The notes: a model not told the origin generated them from the letters alone. A stretch of DNA of 64,000 nt from Herbiconiux sp. VKM Ac-1786 (GCF_015350805.1 NZ_JADKSG010000002.1:806001-870000); one strand, 5' to 3'; counted from the first letter of the stretch, positions 29,315-39,636 are shown. Numbers and translations are program-made.

Positions 29315-31740
29315 CACTCGCCCTTGTGGGCGCCGAAGCCGTTGCTGTGGTTCGACGCGCTGTGGTTGCCGTGGCCCTGCGCAGGGGCGGGCATCGACTT
29401 CTGCACCTGCATCAGGAACTCCACGTTCGAGGAGGTCTCCTTGAGGCGGCCGAGCACGATTTCGAGCGCCTGCTGCGGGTCGACACCGGCGAGGGCGCGA
29501 CGCAGCTTCCAGGTGATCTTGGTCTCGTCGGCGCCCATCAGGAGCTCCTCGCGGCGGGTGCTCGACGCGTTCACGTCGACCGCCGGGAAGATGCGCTTGT
29601 CGGCGAGCTGACGCGAGAGGCGCAGCTCGGAGTTGCCGGTGCCCTTGAACTCCTCGAAGATCACCTCGTCCATCTTCGAGCCGGTCTCGACCAGCGCGGT
29701 GGCGAGGATGGTCAGCGAGCCGCCGTTCTCGATGTTGCGCGCGGCTCCGAAGAAGCGCTTCGGCGGGTACAGCGCCGAAGCGTCGACACCGCCCGAGAGG
29801 ATGCGGCCCGAGGCCGGCGACGCCAGGTTGTAGGCGCGGCCGAGTCGGGTGATCGAGTCGAGCAGCACGACGACGTCGTGACCGAGCTCCACTAGTCGCT
29901 TGGCGCGCTCGATGGCGAGCTCGGCGACCGTGGTGTGGTCTTCGGCCGGACGGTCGAAGGTCGAGGCGATGACCTCGCCCTTGACGGTGCGCTGCATGTC
30001 GGTGACCTCTTCGGGCCGCTCGTCGACCAGCACGACCATGAGGTGCACCTCGGGGTTGTTGGTCGAGATCGCATTGGCGATCTGCTGCAGCACGATGGTC
30101 TTGCCGGCCTTGGGCGGCGCGACGATGAGGCCGCGCTGGCCCTTGCCGATGGGGGCGACCAGGTCGATGATGCGCTGGGTGAGCTTGCCGGGCTCGGTCT
30201 CCAGGCGCAGGCGCTCCTGGGGGTAGAGCGGGGTCAGCTTGCCGAACTCGACGCGGTTCTGCGCCTCGTCGACGGGCAGGCCGTTGATCGACTCGATGCG
30301 CACGATCGCGTTGTACTTCTGGCGGCCGTTGGAGTCGCCCTCGCGCGGCTGGCGGATCGAGCCCACGACGGCGTCGCCCTTGCGGAGGTTGTACTTCTTG
30401 ACCTGGCCGAGCGAGACGTAGACGTCGCTGTTGCCCGGCAGGTAGCCGCTCGTGCGCACGAAGGCGTAGTTGTCGAGGATGTCGAGGATGCCCGCCACGG
30501 GGATGAGCACGTCGTCCTCGGAGATCTCGGGCTCGACGTCGTCGCCACCGGTCTGGCCGCGACGCTTGCGGTCGCGGTAGCGGTTGCGGGCGCCCCGCTC
30601 GCTGCGGTCGCCCTGCTCGCCGTTGCGGCGCTCGTCGAACTGCTCCTGCTGGCGGGCCTCGCTCGGCTCGCCCTGGCTGCGCTCGGAGCGGTCGGAACGG
30701 TCGCTGCGGTCGTTGCGCTCGGCGCCGCGGTCGTTGGCGCGGTCGTTCTGGCGGTCGCCGCGGTCGGTGCGGTCGGTGCGGTCGTTGCCGCGATCGTTCT
30801 GCTGCTGACCGTTCTGCTGCTGACCGTTCTGGCGGTCGTTGCCACGGTCGTTCTGCTGACCGTTCTGGCGGTCGCCGCGGTCATTCTGCTGACCGTTCTG
30901 GCGGTCGTTCTGCGCGTTCTGGCCGTTCTGCTGCTGGCCGTTCTGGGCGTTCTGACCGTTTTGCCCGTTCTGGCCGTTCTGCTGCTGACCGTTCTGCGCG
31001 GAGCCGTCGGTGTTCTCGGCGGCGTTGCCCCCGCGTCCACGGCGGTTGCGACCACGGCCGCGACCCTCGCGGGGCGCCTGCTCGGTCTGCTCGGACTGCT
31101 CGCCCTGCTCCGTGGAGGACGCGGCGCTGCCGCCCTCGGCCGGGGCGTCGGTGCTCGTGCCGGCGGTGCTCGTACCGGCGGTGCTCGCGGCGTCGGCCGG
31201 GAGGATGGGCGCTTCGGCGCTCTCGTGGTTGGCGTGACCACCGGCGCTGACACGCTCGGTGCTGACCCGCTCGGTCGTGACCCGGCGCGAGCGGCGCTTG
31301 GGTGAGACCGGGCCCTCGGGGAGCTCGATCACGATCGGCTCCTTGGGGGCCGATCCGGTGGCGGGAGCCGCGCGGAGCAGCTCGTCGGGGATGATGGGGC
31401 CGGCCAGGTCGGCAGCCGGCGCCTCCGCAGCGGGGGCCTCGGTGGCGGGCGCCTCAGCGGCAGGGGCCTCGGCAGTAGGGGCCTCGGCGGCAGGCGCCTC
31501 AGCAGCAGGCGCCGCGGCATCGGCGGCCGGAGCCTCGGAGGAGAGCGCATCGACGGGCAGGTCGAGCGTGGCCGCGGTGGCAGCGGGCAGGTCGTCGCCC
31601 TGCTGCACACGGCGGATGGCCTCGACGAGCTCGCCCTTGCGGAGCTTCGAGGCGCCGGCCATGCCGAGCTGCGCGGCGATGGCCTGCAGCTCGGAGACCT
31701 TGAGCGTCGAGAGCTCGGGGGTGGTGTTGACGTCAGTCAC
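29314..31740 (-). CDS. rho: Transcription termination factor Rho with a prion-like N-terminal insert
   Basis: A hexameric RNA helicase that ends transcription. 808 residues, about twice E. coli Rho (419). Order: Rho-N SAP-like domain (about 9-46, [20 protein letters not shown]); Ala/Pro/Glu repeats of EAPA (about 69-110); an [12 protein letters not shown] patch (226-238); an Asn/Gln/Gly then Asp/Arg/Asn-rich stretch (about 249-358); RNA-binding cold-shock fold (about 408-490); ATPase core with Walker A PPKAGKT (542-548), [13 protein letters not shown] and [14 protein letters not shown] His/Asn-rich tail ends the protein. Large N-terminal inserts are known in actinobacterial Rho; this one is unusually Gln/Asn-rich. 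The GTG start is at 31738-31740, after a 228-bp C-rich leader. Confidence 0.97.
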   Translation of the reverse strand: MTDVNTTPELSTLKVSELQAIAAQLGMAGASKLRKGELVEAIRRVQQGDDLPAATAATLDLPVDALSSEAPAADAAAPAAEAPAAEAPTAEAPAAEAPATEAPAAEAPAADLAGPIIPDELLRAAPATGSAPKEPIVIELPEGPVSPKRRSRRVTTERVSTERVSAGGHANHESAEAPILPADAASTAGTSTAGTSTDAPAEGGSAASSTEQGEQSEQTEQAPREGRGRGRNRRGRGGNAAENTDGSAQNGQQQNGQNGQNGQNAQNGQQQNGQNAQNDRQNGQQNDRGDRQNGQQNDRGNDRQNGQQQNGQQQNDRGNDRTDRTDRGDRQNDRANDRGAERNDRSDRSDRSERSQGEPSEARQQEQFDERRNGEQGDRSERGARNRYRDRKRRGQTGGDDVEPEISEDDVLIPVAGILDILDNYAFVRTSGYLPGNSDVYVSLGQVKKYNLRKGDAVVGSIRQPREGDSNGRQKYNAIVRIESINGLPVDEAQNRVEFGKLTPLYPQERLRLETEPGKLTQRIIDLVAPIGKGQRGLIVAPPKAGKTIVLQQIANAISTNNPEVHLMVVLVDERPEEVTDMQRTVKGEVIASTFDRPAEDHTTVAELAIERAKRLVELGHDVVVLLDSITRLGRAYNLASPASGRILSGGVDASALYPPKRFFGAARNIENGGSLTILATALVETGSKMDEVIFEEFKGTGNSELRLSRQLADKRIFPAVDVNASSTRREELLMGADETKITWKLRRALAGVDPQQALEIVLGRLKETSSNVEFLMQVQKSMPAPAQGHGNHSASNHSNGFGAHKGE

Positions 31741-31968
31741 GGAGATGGTGTCCTTCCCCTGCCGGCATCAGAGGCGAGGCAGAGAACTGCTGCGGAAGGG
31801 GGACGCAGACAGCTGCGAGGAATCACACTGCAGAAGCAGCGGGATGCAACACGAGCCGGATACGTCTCTGCACGCGGCAGGAAATGAGTTGAGGAAATGC
31901 GACCAGGGATGGTGATCAGATGCACAAGACATCAGATGCGCAGAATGTCAGATCTGCGAAAACTGAGG
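31741..31968 (-). promoter_or_regulatory. Leader region of rho, C-rich and G-poor on the transcribed sense strand
   Basis: The spacer between the thrB stop and rho start holds no convincing ORF. The minus strand is rich in C and poor in G with many pyrimidine-C steps, and carries two copies of GCATCTGAT near 31915-31945. This composition resembles Rho-utilisation sites and could let Rho regulate its own gene. Confidence 0.4.
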
Positions 31969-32949
31969 CTAGTTCTGATTCTCCGGGTGCACGACCACTG
32001 TAGCACCTTTGAAGTCCACGGCCAGAACGAGCGATTCCCAGGGTGTCGCGGCCTTCGCGGCCACCAGCTCGGCCGCGGCCTGACGCTGTCCGGGGTCGCT
32101 GCAGAGCACCAGGATGCTCGGCCCGGCACCCGAGACGACGGCCGGGAAGCCCTCCGCCCGCAGCGCCCGGATGAGCCGGTCGGTCTCGGGCATGGCGCTC
32201 GCCCGGTAGCTCTGGTGCAGCTTGTCCTCGGTGGCCGCGAGCAGCAGCTCGGGGCTCTGGATGAGCGCCGCGATCAGGAGCGTGGAGCGCGAGACGTTGA
32301 AGATCGCGTCGGCGTGCGGCACGGATTCGGGCTGCAGACTCCGTGCCAGCGCCGTCGACATGGTCTCGTGCGGCACGAGCACGAGCGGCGAGACGCCGCG
32401 GTGCACGATCAGCTTCTTCGACTGCGGGCCTTCGGGCGTGACCCACGCGATGGTGAGGCCGCCGAAGAGGGCCGGAGCGACGTTGTCGGGGTGGCCCTCG
32501 AGCTCGGTCGCCAGCGCCAGCAGCCCGAGCGAGTCGATCTCGACGATGCCCTCGAGCAGGCCCTTGGCCGCCATGATGCCGGACACGATGGCGGCACCGG
32601 AGGAGCCGAGGCCGCGGCCGTGCGGGATGACGTTGTGCGCCTCGAGGTGGAGGTCCGGCATCTCCTGGCCGAGCGCCGCGAAGGTGTGGGCGATCGCGCG
32701 CACCACGAGGTTCGACTCGTCGGTGGGCACCTCCCCCGCACCGACACCGTGCACGTCGACGAAGACGCCCGGCTCGGAGCGGACCGTGACCGTCAGCTCG
32801 TCGTAGAGCGCGAGCGCGAGGCCCAGCGTGTCGAAGCCGGGGCCGAGGTTCGCGGTGGTCGCCGGAACCCGCACCGTGACCGAGGTGCCGACCCGGGGGC
32901 CGGCCGACGCGGCCGCGCTCACCGGGCCGCCGTCCGCAGCCGCGCTCAC
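31969..32949 (-). CDS. thrB: Homoserine kinase
   Basis: Phosphorylates homoserine before threonine synthase. 326 residues, GHMP kinase fold: [15 protein letters not shown] near the N-terminus, the ATP loop [15 protein letters not shown], and the C-terminal [11 protein letters not shown]. The GTG at 32947-32949 overlaps the thrC stop as GTGA. A second in-frame GTG with the same context lies nine codons downstream (32920-32922), because a 27-bp segment is duplicated. Which one is used cannot be decided here. Last gene of the lysA-hom-thrC-thrB unit. Confidence 0.95.
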   Translation of the reverse strand: MSAAADGGPVSAAASAGPRVGTSVTVRVPATTANLGPGFDTLGLALALYDELTVTVRSEPGVFVDVHGVGAGEVPTDESNLVVRAIAHTFAALGQEMPDLHLEAHNVIPHGRGLGSSGAAIVSGIMAAKGLLEGIVEIDSLGLLALATELEGHPDNVAPALFGGLTIAWVTPEGPQSKKLIVHRGVSPLVLVPHETMSTALARSLQPESVPHADAIFNVSRSTLLIAALIQSPELLLAATEDKLHQSYRASAMPETDRLIRALRAEGFPAVVSGAGPSILVLCSDPGQRQAAAELVAAKAATPWESLVLAVDFKGATVVVHPENQN

Positions 32950-32965
32950 AGGGCCGCCTTCTGCA
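32912..32965. repeat. 27-bp tandem duplication at the thrC-thrB junction
   Basis: Copies at 32912-32938 and 32939-32965 agree at 24 of 27 positions. The right copy holds the end of thrC and the first thrB GTG; the left copy supplies a second GTG start in the same frame (residues VSAAADGGP then VSAAASAGP). Confidence 0.9.
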
Positions 32966-34082
32966 GCCCGAGCACGCCCGCGACCTCCGCGGCGTCGACG
33001 GGGACGATCGTCGGGGTGACCTCTCCGCCGTCCTCGGTGCGGAGGGCCCACTGCGGGTCCTTCAGTCCGTGGCCCGTGACCGTGATGACGACGGTCGCAC
33101 CGGCCGGGATGACCCCGGCCTCGGAGCGCTCGAGCAGACCGGCCACACCGATCGCCGACGCGGGCTCGACGAACACGCCGACCTCGGCCGAGAGCAGGCG
33201 GTGCGCCGCGAGGATGTGCTCGTCGCTGATGGCACCGAAGTAGCCGTCGGTGGCCTCACGGGCCGCGATCGCGAGCTCCCACGACGCCGGGTTGCCGATG
33301 CGGATGGCGCTGGCGATGGTGTCGGGGTTGCGCACGATCTCACCGAGCACGATGGGCGCGCTGCCCGAGGCCTGGAAGCCGAACATGCGGGGCAGCTTCG
33401 TGGTGACGCCGCGCTCGAGCTCCTCGGTGTAGCCGCGGGAGTAGGCGGTGTAGTTGCCCGCGTTGCCGACCGGCAGCAGGTGGAAGTCGGGCGCATCCTG
33501 CAGCACCTCGACCACCTCGTAGGCGGCGGTCTTCTGACCGGCGATGCGGTCGGGGTTCACCGAGTTGACGAGGTGCACCGGGTAGTTCGCCGCCAGGTCG
33601 CGGGCGAGGTCGAGGCAGTCGTCGAAGTTGCCCTGCACCTGGATGAGCTGCGCGTTGTGCGCGATGGCCTGGCTGAGCTTGCCGAGCGCGATCTTGCCCT
33701 CGGGCACCAGCACGGCGGCGGTGATGCCGGCGTGGGTGGCGTAGGCCGCCGCCGAGGCGGAGGTGTTGCCCGTGGAGGCGCAGATGACGGCCTTCGCACC
33801 GTGCTCGACGGCCTTGGAGATGGCCATCGTCATGCCGCGGTCCTTGAAGGAGCCGGTCGGGTTCATGCCCTCGTACTTGATGTAGACCTTCGCACCGGTG
33901 CGGGCCGACAGTGCGGGGGCCGGGATGAGAGGAGTGCCACCCTCGCCGAGCGTGACGACGGGCGTCGCGTCGGTGATGTCGAGGCGGTCGGCGTATTCGC
34001 GCAGGACCCCGCGCCACTGGCGTGATGCGATGCCGCGTGACTCGATGCCGCGGGAGGGGATGCGGGCGGTGGTGTCGGCCAC
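32946..34082 (-). CDS. thrC: Threonine synthase
   Basis: A PLP enzyme converting O-phosphohomoserine to threonine. 378 residues, short (class II) type. The PLP lysine is in [14 protein letters not shown], the phosphate-binding loop is [12 protein letters not shown], and [12 protein letters not shown] forms the substrate loop. The GTG start shares one base with the hom stop (TAGTG), with AAGGAG 10 bases upstream. The N-terminus contains a small repeat ([12 protein letters not shown]). Translationally linked to hom before it and thrB after it. Confidence 0.96.
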   Translation of the reverse strand: MADTTARIPSRGIESRGIASRQWRGVLREYADRLDITDATPVVTLGEGGTPLIPAPALSARTGAKVYIKYEGMNPTGSFKDRGMTMAISKAVEHGAKAVICASTGNTSASAAAYATHAGITAAVLVPEGKIALGKLSQAIAHNAQLIQVQGNFDDCLDLARDLAANYPVHLVNSVNPDRIAGQKTAAYEVVEVLQDAPDFHLLPVGNAGNYTAYSRGYTEELERGVTTKLPRMFGFQASGSAPIVLGEIVRNPDTIASAIRIGNPASWELAIAAREATDGYFGAISDEHILAAHRLLSAEVGVFVEPASAIGVAGLLERSEAGVIPAGATVVITVTGHGLKDPQWALRTEDGGEVTPTIVPVDAAEVAGVLGLQKAAL

Positions 34083-35419
34083 TAGGGCGTGTCTCCTTCA
34101 ACTCGTAGCACTGACTCGACCCGAACGACGGCGTCGTGGGCCGAGACAGCGGCCACCGTGGCCGCGAGTGCGGCCTCCGTGGCTTCGTGCGTGATGATCA
34201 CAAGGGTAGCGGTGAGCGGCTGATCGCCCGACCGGCCCGCCGCGGCACTCGCGACGGTCTGCTGCAGCGCCTCGACCGAGACGCCGTGCTCGCTGAACAG
34301 GCCGGCGATCTGGGCGAGCACACCGGGCTTGTCGGTGACCACGAGGGTCAGCTGGTAGCGGGTGGTGACCGAGCCGATGTCGAACACCGGCAGGTTCGCG
34401 TGCACCGACTCCCCCACGCCCGGGCCTCCGGCGACATGGCGGCGCGCGGCCGAGACGAGGTCGCCGAGCACGGCCGACGCGGTCTCGGTGCCGCCGGCGC
34501 CCGCGCCGTAGAACATCAGGTCGCCCGCGGCCTCGGCCTGCACGAAGACGGCGTTCTTGGCGTCGTGCACCGCGGCGAGCGGATGACGCCGGCTGATCAG
34601 GGCCGGATGCACGCGCGCGACGACGCCCTCGACACCGGTCGCCGGGTCGGTCAGCCGCTCGCAGATCGCGAGCAGCTTGACCACGAAGCCGGCCTTCTCG
34701 GCCGCCTCGACCTGCGCGGCCGTGACCGTGGTCATGCCCTCGCGATGCACGGCCTCGACCGGCACCGCCGTGTGGAAGGCGAGGCTCGCGAGGATCGCGG
34801 CCTTCTGCGCGGCGTCGTAGCCCTCGACGTCGGCGGTCGGGTCGGCCTCGGCGTAGCCGAGCTCGGTGGCCACCGCCAGGGCGTTCTCGAAGCTGTCGCC
34901 CTGCACGTCCATCCGGTCGAGGATGAAGTTCGTCGTGCCGTTCACGATGCCCATCACGCGCTTCACCCGGTCGCCGGCGAGCGAGTCGCGCAGGGGGCGG
35001 ATGATCGGGATGGCGCCGCCCGCGGCCGCCTCGTAGTACAGCTGAGCGCCCACCTGGTCGGCGGCGGCGAAGAGCTCGGGGCCGTGGGTCGCGAGCAGCG
35101 CCTTGTTGCCCGTGACGACGTCGGCCCCGGAGTTGATGGCGGCGAGGATGTACTCCTTGGCCGGCTCGATGCCGCCCATCAGCTCGATCACGATGTCGGC
35201 GGACTGGATCAGCGTCAGGGCGTCGGTGGTGAGCAGCTCGCGCGGGATGTCGACGTCGCGCTTCGCGTCGACGTCGCGCACGGCCACGCCCACGAGCTCC
35301 AGGCCGGCGCCCACCCGGGCGGCCAGCTCGTCGCCGTGCTCGAGCAGCAGGCGTGCGACCTGCGAGCCGACGGAGCCGGCGCCGAGCAACGCGATGCGGA
35401 GGTTGCGGTAGTCGATCAT
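34082..35419 (-). CDS. hom: Homoserine dehydrogenase with C-terminal ACT domain
   Basis: Reduces aspartate semialdehyde to homoserine. 445 residues: NAD(P)-binding [15 protein letters not shown], the catalytic segment [22 protein letters not shown], then [21 protein letters not shown]-terminal ACT domain (about 355-440, [20 protein letters not shown]) implies feedback control by threonine, known for the Corynebacterium enzyme. The ATG overlaps the lysA stop (ATGA). Monofunctional, not fused to aspartokinase. Confidence 0.97.
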   Translation of the reverse strand: MIDYRNLRIALLGAGSVGSQVARLLLEHGDELAARVGAGLELVGVAVRDVDAKRDVDIPRELLTTDALTLIQSADIVIELMGGIEPAKEYILAAINSGADVVTGNKALLATHGPELFAAADQVGAQLYYEAAAGGAIPIIRPLRDSLAGDRVKRVMGIVNGTTNFILDRMDVQGDSFENALAVATELGYAEADPTADVEGYDAAQKAAILASLAFHTAVPVEAVHREGMTTVTAAQVEAAEKAGFVVKLLAICERLTDPATGVEGVVARVHPALISRRHPLAAVHDAKNAVFVQAEAAGDLMFYGAGAGGTETASAVLGDLVSAARRHVAGGPGVGESVHANLPVFDIGSVTTRYQLTLVVTDKPGVLAQIAGLFSEHGVSVEALQQTVASAAAGRSGDQPLTATLVIITHEATEAALAATVAAVSAHDAVVRVESVLRVEGDTP

Positions 35420-36897
35420 CGGGCGGCTCCGTTGCTCGCGGTGGAAGAGGAGGGGGCGGTGTTGCTGGCAGCGGTGTAGTCGACAGCGGTGTACCCGGCG
35501 TCGCGAGCCAGCAGGTCGTGCTCGGTCTCGCGGCGCACGAGCACCCGGGCCTCACCGTCGGCGACCGCCACGACGGCCGGCCGGGTGAGGTAGTTGTAGT
35601 TGCTCGAGAGCGAGAAGCAGTAGGCGCCGGTGGCGGGCACCGCCACCAGGTCGCCCGGCCGCACGTCCCCGGGGAGGTAGTCGGCGTTCACGACGATGTC
35701 GCCGCTCTCGCAGTGCTTGCCGGCGATGCGCACGAGGGCGGGCTGCGCATCCGTCACCCGGCTCGCCAGGCGCACCGAGTAGTCGGCCCCGTAGAGCGCG
35801 GTGCGCGCGTTGTCGCTCATGCCGCCGTCGACGCTGACGTAGCGGCGCACGGCCTCGGTCGAGGGGGCGGCGTCGTCCCCCGGCACGGTGACGAGCACGT
35901 CCTTGATCGTGCCGACCTCGTAGAGGGTGACGCCGGCCGGGCCGACGATCGAGCGGCCGGGCTCGAACGCGAGCGCGGGCACCGGGATGCCGAGGCGCTC
36001 GCACTCGCGCGCGACCGAGCCGACGATGGCGTGGGCGAGCTCGGCGACCGGGTTCGGGTCATCGGCCGAGGTGTAGGCGATGCCGAAGCCGCCGCCGAGG
36101 TTGAGGCCCGGCACCTCGCCGCCCGCGAGCAGTTCGGCGTGCACCTCGAGCAGGCGGGCCGCCGACTCGGCGAAGCCGTCGGAGCCGAAGATCTGCGAGC
36201 CGATGTGGCAGTGCAGGCCGAGGAAGCGCAGGGAGTCGTGCGAGCGGATGGTCGCGGCGTACTCGGCGGCCTGGTCGAGCCGCACACCGAACTTCTGGTC
36301 TTCGTGGGCGGTCGCCAGGAAGTCGTGGGTGTGCGCGTGCACACCGCTGTTCACCCGCAGGCGCACGGCCTGCACGCGGCCGTGGCGTGCGGCCGCCTCG
36401 GCGACCCGCTCGATCTCGATGGCGCTGTCGATGACGACCACGCCGATGCCGGCGCCGACCGCGCGGTCGATCTCGGCGACGGACTTGTTGTTGCCGTGGA
36501 GGCCGAGGCGCGCGGGGTCGGCTCCGGCCGCGAGGGCGACGGCGAGCTCGCCGCCCGAGCAGACGTCGATCCAGAGGCCGTCCTCGGCCATCCAGCGGGC
36601 GACGTCGATCGTGAGCAGCGCCTTGGCGGCGTAGTAGACGGTGGCGGTGGTGCCGATCGCGGCGGCCTCGGCGGCGAAGGCGTCGCGGATGCCCCGGGCG
36701 CGGCCCCGCGCATCCGCTTCGTCGATGACGTAGAGCGGGGTGCCGAAGCGCTCGGCCAGGACGGAGGCGGAGACCCCGGCGACGGTGATCTCACCGGAGG
36801 CGTCGCGGGCGGCGTTCCGCGGCCAGACCGCGGCGTCGAGCGCGTTCGCGTCGTCGGGGTGCTGCAGCCAGGCGGGGGCGATGGGGCTGACGGTCAT
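35416..36897 (-). CDS. lysA: Diaminopimelate decarboxylase
   Basis: Last step of lysine synthesis: meso-diaminopimelate to L-lysine and CO2. 493 residues. The PLP lysine is Lys92 in VYYAAKALLT; other landmarks are GLHCHIGSQIF, the glycine loop NLGGGFGIAY, EPGRSIVG and the active-site Cys in KHCESGD. The Ala/Ser/Thr-rich C-terminal tail (about 25 residues) is not part of the conserved domain. First gene of the lysA-hom-thrC-thrB unit, combining lysine and threonine branches. A -10-like TAGAAT lies about 190 bases upstream. Confidence 0.96.
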   Translation of the reverse strand: MTVSPIAPAWLQHPDDANALDAAVWPRNAARDASGEITVAGVSASVLAERFGTPLYVIDEADARGRARGIRDAFAAEAAAIGTTATVYYAAKALLTIDVARWMAEDGLWIDVCSGGELAVALAAGADPARLGLHGNNKSVAEIDRAVGAGIGVVVIDSAIEIERVAEAAARHGRVQAVRLRVNSGVHAHTHDFLATAHEDQKFGVRLDQAAEYAATIRSHDSLRFLGLHCHIGSQIFGSDGFAESAARLLEVHAELLAGGEVPGLNLGGGFGIAYTSADDPNPVAELAHAIVGSVARECERLGIPVPALAFEPGRSIVGPAGVTLYEVGTIKDVLVTVPGDDAAPSTEAVRRYVSVDGGMSDNARTALYGADYSVRLASRVTDAQPALVRIAGKHCESGDIVVNADYLPGDVRPGDLVAVPATGAYCFSLSSNYNYLTRPAVVAVADGEARVLVRRETEHDLLARDAGYTAVDYTAASNTAPSSSTASNGAAR

Positions 36898-37082
36898 GGG
36901 GCTGATCCCTAGTGCTGGAGGAAGCGGCGTGCTGGAGGGAGCGGCGCCGGCCTCGGGCGGGCTGAGGGCCAGAGGGACGGCGGCGATCCGGGCGGCGGCC
37001 GCGGGGCGGCGCTGGGGGCGAGCGGACCTGGCTTGGTCCCTGATGCCGTCGCGCGAGGCGTGAACACCCGCGCGTGCCCCCG

Positions 37083-37088
37083 ATTCTA
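37083..37088 (-). promoter_or_regulatory. -10 element candidate for the lysA-thrB operon
   Basis: TAGAAT on the minus strand, with no good -35. It would give a leader of about 180 bases before lysA. The leader is very GC-rich and contains an open frame of 52 codons (36909-37067) ending 11 bases before the lysA ATG, of doubtful coding value. Confidence 0.4.
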
Positions 37089-37116
37089 GCGGGTGCGGCG
37101 GGTGCGCCGGCGTCTG

Positions 37117-37887
37117 TTACGAACAGGTGCCGAGTGTGCGCAGGCTCTCGTCGTCGACCACGAAGTCCCGGGCCGAGAGGGTCGCGGTGGCTCCCCCGCC
37201 GGCGACGTCGAGGGAGTCGACCGCGACGCCCTGCGGCAGGTACGACGCGACGCACACCGTGATCGGGTCGCCCGCCACGCCCTGCAGCAGGCCGCCGAGG
37301 TCGAGCGAGTTGCCGCCCTGGGTGAGCTCGGCGTTCTGCGGGGTGATCACGACGTCGGTTCCGGATGCGCTGACCTGCCCGGTCACGCGGTAGCCGACGC
37401 TCAGCCCCAGCACGTCGACACTGCCCTCGTAGGAGACGTCGCCGTCGCCGAGGGCGAGCTGCGCGTCTCCGGGCAGGGTGACGACCGCGTCGACGGCGGA
37501 CTGCTCGAGCGAGACCGTGGCACTGATGTCCTCGACGGGCTGCGTCAGGTCGGTGGGCACGCCGGTCGCCACGACGTGGGCCGCGATCGGGATGCCGCTG
37601 ACCGTGAGGGCCGGGGCGTCCAGCGTGACCTCGCCGAGCCGGCCCGCCGCCACCTGGGCGAGGAACGAGAAGCCGGCGATGGACACGTCGACGTCGCCCT
37701 CGACGTTCTCGGGCAGCTGCCGCTCGATCTGGCTCGCCGCCTCGTTCTGGGCGTAGGCGCGGAAGGCGATGTCGGCCACGACGAGCGCGACCGCGAGCAG
37801 CACGAGCACTGCGAGGAGCACCCAGGGCCAGCGGCGGTGGCGGCGGCGGGCGGGCGCGGACTCGGCGGGCGGCGTCTCGGTCGTCAT
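37117..37887 (-). CDS. DUF2993 (LmeA-like) membrane-anchored protein
   Basis: 256 residues: a basic cytoplasmic N-terminus (APARRRHRRW), one transmembrane helix at about 22-43 that acts as a signal anchor, and an extracytoplasmic beta-rich domain. Segments such as DVDVSIAGFSFLAQVAAGRLGEV and SGIPIAAHVVATGVPTDLT fit the DUF2993 family. Mycobacterial LmeA of this family binds phospholipids and supports lipomannan elongation; function here is inferred from that. Two cysteines near the C-terminus (CVASYLPQG and GTCS) may form a disulfide. It lies between argS and lysA, 54 bases from the argS stop. Confidence 0.85.
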   Translation of the reverse strand: MTTETPPAESAPARRRHRRWPWVLLAVLVLLAVALVVADIAFRAYAQNEAASQIERQLPENVEGDVDVSIAGFSFLAQVAAGRLGEVTLDAPALTVSGIPIAAHVVATGVPTDLTQPVEDISATVSLEQSAVDAVVTLPGDAQLALGDGDVSYEGSVDVLGLSVGYRVTGQVSASGTDVVITPQNAELTQGGNSLDLGGLLQGVAGDPITVCVASYLPQGVAVDSLDVAGGGATATLSARDFVVDDESLRTLGTCS

Positions 37888-37941
37888 GAGCCCATCCTGC
37901 CCGGTACGGCTCGGTACGGCCCGGTCGGCGCGGCCGCTCCC

Positions 37942-39597
37942 CTACATACGGTCGGGCGCCGAGACGCCGAGCAGCTCCAGGCCGTTGCGGATGACCTGGC
38001 CCGTCGCGTCGTTCAGCCACAGGCGCGTGCCGTGGATCGGGGCGAGCTCCTCGTCGCCGAACGGCAGCACGCGGCAGGCGTCGTACCAGCGGTGGTAGTA
38101 GCCGGCCAGCTCCTCGAGGTAGCGCGCGACGCGGTGCGGCTCCCGCAGCTCGGCGGCGTGCGCGACCACGCGCGGGAACTCCTGCAGCGCACCCAGCAGC
38201 GCCGTCTCGGTGGGGTGCACGAGCAGCGCCGGCTCGAAGTCGGCGCGGGTGACCCCGGCGTCGGCCGCGTTGCGGGCGACCGAGCGGGTGCGGGCGTGCG
38301 CGTACTGCACGTAGAAGACGGGGTTGTCGTTGGTGCGCGAGCGCAGCTTCTCGCCGTCGAGCGAGAGCGGCGAGTCGGCCGGGTAGCGGCCGAGCCAGTA
38401 GCGCAGCGCGTCGGCGCCGAGCCAGTCGAGCAGGTCGTCGAGCTCGATGATGTTGCCCGCGCGCTTGGACAGTTTCGCGCCGTTCAGGTTCACCAGCTGG
38501 CCGATCAGCGCCGTGAGGGTGTCGGGGTCGTCGCCGGCGGCGGCCGCGAGGGCCTTGAGGCGCCCGACGTAGCCGTGGTGGTCGGCGCCGAGGAGGTAGA
38601 TCTTCTCGCCGAAGCCCCGGTCCTTCTTGCTGAGGTAGTAGGCCGCGTCGGCCGCGAAGTAGGTGACCACGCCGTTGCCGCGGGTGAGCACCCGATCCTT
38701 GTCGTCGCCGAAGTCGGTGGTGCGCACCCAGACGGCGTCGTCGGCCTCGAAGACGTGGCCCTGGGCCCGGAGGCGCGCCTCGGCATCGTCGATCGCGGTG
38801 AGGCCGGTCTGCGCATCCGGAGCATGCAGCGTGCGCTCGGAGAAGAACACGTCGAAGTGCACGTGGAAGTTCTCCAGCGACTGCTGGATCTCGGCCAGCT
38901 GGTAGTCGTAGGCGAGGTCGCGGGCGATGGCCAGCGCCTCGTCGTCGGGCTTGTCGAGCAGGTCGGGCACGGCGGCCAGCACACGCTGGGCGAGGGTCTG
39001 GATGTAGGGGCCGGGGTAGCCCTTCTCGGGCGTCGGCAGGCCCTTGGCGGCGGCGAGCACCGAGAGGCCGAAGGTGTCCATCTGGCTGCCGGCGTCGTTG
39101 ATGTAGTACTCGGTCGTGACCACGGCACCGGATGCGCGGAGCACGCGCGCGATCGAGTCGCCGAGAGCGGCCCAGCGGGTGTGGCCGATGTGCAGCGGGC
39201 CGGTCGGGTTCGCCGAGACGAACTCCATGTTGATGGTGTGGCCGGCGAGCACGGCGTTGTGGCCGAACGACTCGCCCGCCTCGACGACGGTGCGGGCGAT
39301 CTCGCCGGCGGCGGCCGCGTCGAGGGTGATGTTGATGAAGCCGGGGCCGGCGACGTCGACGGCCGAGACGCCGTCGAGGCGCTGGATCAACGGCGCCAGC
39401 TCGAGGGCGAAGTCGCGCGGGTTCGTGCCGAGCCGCTTGGCCAGCTTCATCGCGATGTTCGAGGCCCAGTCGCCGTGGTCGCGGTTGCGGGGGCGCTCCA
39501 CCGTGGTGTCGGACTCGGTGATCGACACGTCGGGCACACCGGCCAGGCGGTCGCTCACGATGGCGAACAGAGCGGCGGAGAGGGCTTCAGGAGTCAC
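37942..39597 (-). CDS. argS: Arginine--tRNA ligase
   Basis: Charges tRNA-Arg. 551 residues, class I synthetase. The HIGH motif is at 136-139 in NPTGPLHIGHTRWAALGD; the KMSKS-type motif is KLSKRAGN. An N-terminal Add1 domain (about 1-110) and a C-terminal DALR anticodon-binding domain (about 430-551, HARTRSVARNAADAG) are present. The GTG at 39595-39597 follows TAGGAT by 8 bases, without a Shine-Dalgarno sequence. A tRNA-Arg(CCG) gene lies about 940 bases away on the other strand; this nearness may be chance. Confidence 0.97.
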   Translation of the reverse strand: MTPEALSAALFAIVSDRLAGVPDVSITESDTTVERPRNRDHGDWASNIAMKLAKRLGTNPRDFALELAPLIQRLDGVSAVDVAGPGFINITLDAAAAGEIARTVVEAGESFGHNAVLAGHTINMEFVSANPTGPLHIGHTRWAALGDSIARVLRASGAVVTTEYYINDAGSQMDTFGLSVLAAAKGLPTPEKGYPGPYIQTLAQRVLAAVPDLLDKPDDEALAIARDLAYDYQLAEIQQSLENFHVHFDVFFSERTLHAPDAQTGLTAIDDAEARLRAQGHVFEADDAVWVRTTDFGDDKDRVLTRGNGVVTYFAADAAYYLSKKDRGFGEKIYLLGADHHGYVGRLKALAAAAGDDPDTLTALIGQLVNLNGAKLSKRAGNIIELDDLLDWLGADALRYWLGRYPADSPLSLDGEKLRSRTNDNPVFYVQYAHARTRSVARNAADAGVTRADFEPALLVHPTETALLGALQEFPRVVAHAAELREPHRVARYLEELAGYYHRWYDACRVLPFGDEELAPIHGTRLWLNDATGQVIRNGLELLGVSAPDRM

Positions 39598-39605
39598 GGC
39601 GTACG

Positions 39606-39611
39606 ATCCTA
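39606..39611 (-). promoter_or_regulatory. -10 element of a probable leaderless promoter (argS)
   Basis: TAGGAT on the minus strand ends 8 bases before the argS GTG. No Shine-Dalgarno sequence is visible. Confidence 0.45.
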
Positions 39612-39636
39612 CCGCCCGGGGCGGTTCTGGACGGCG

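Noticed and set aside
30667-30996. A CRISPR-like repeat array
   Set aside because: The repeats are codon-level QNG/NDR repetitions inside the rho coding frame, without constant spacers.
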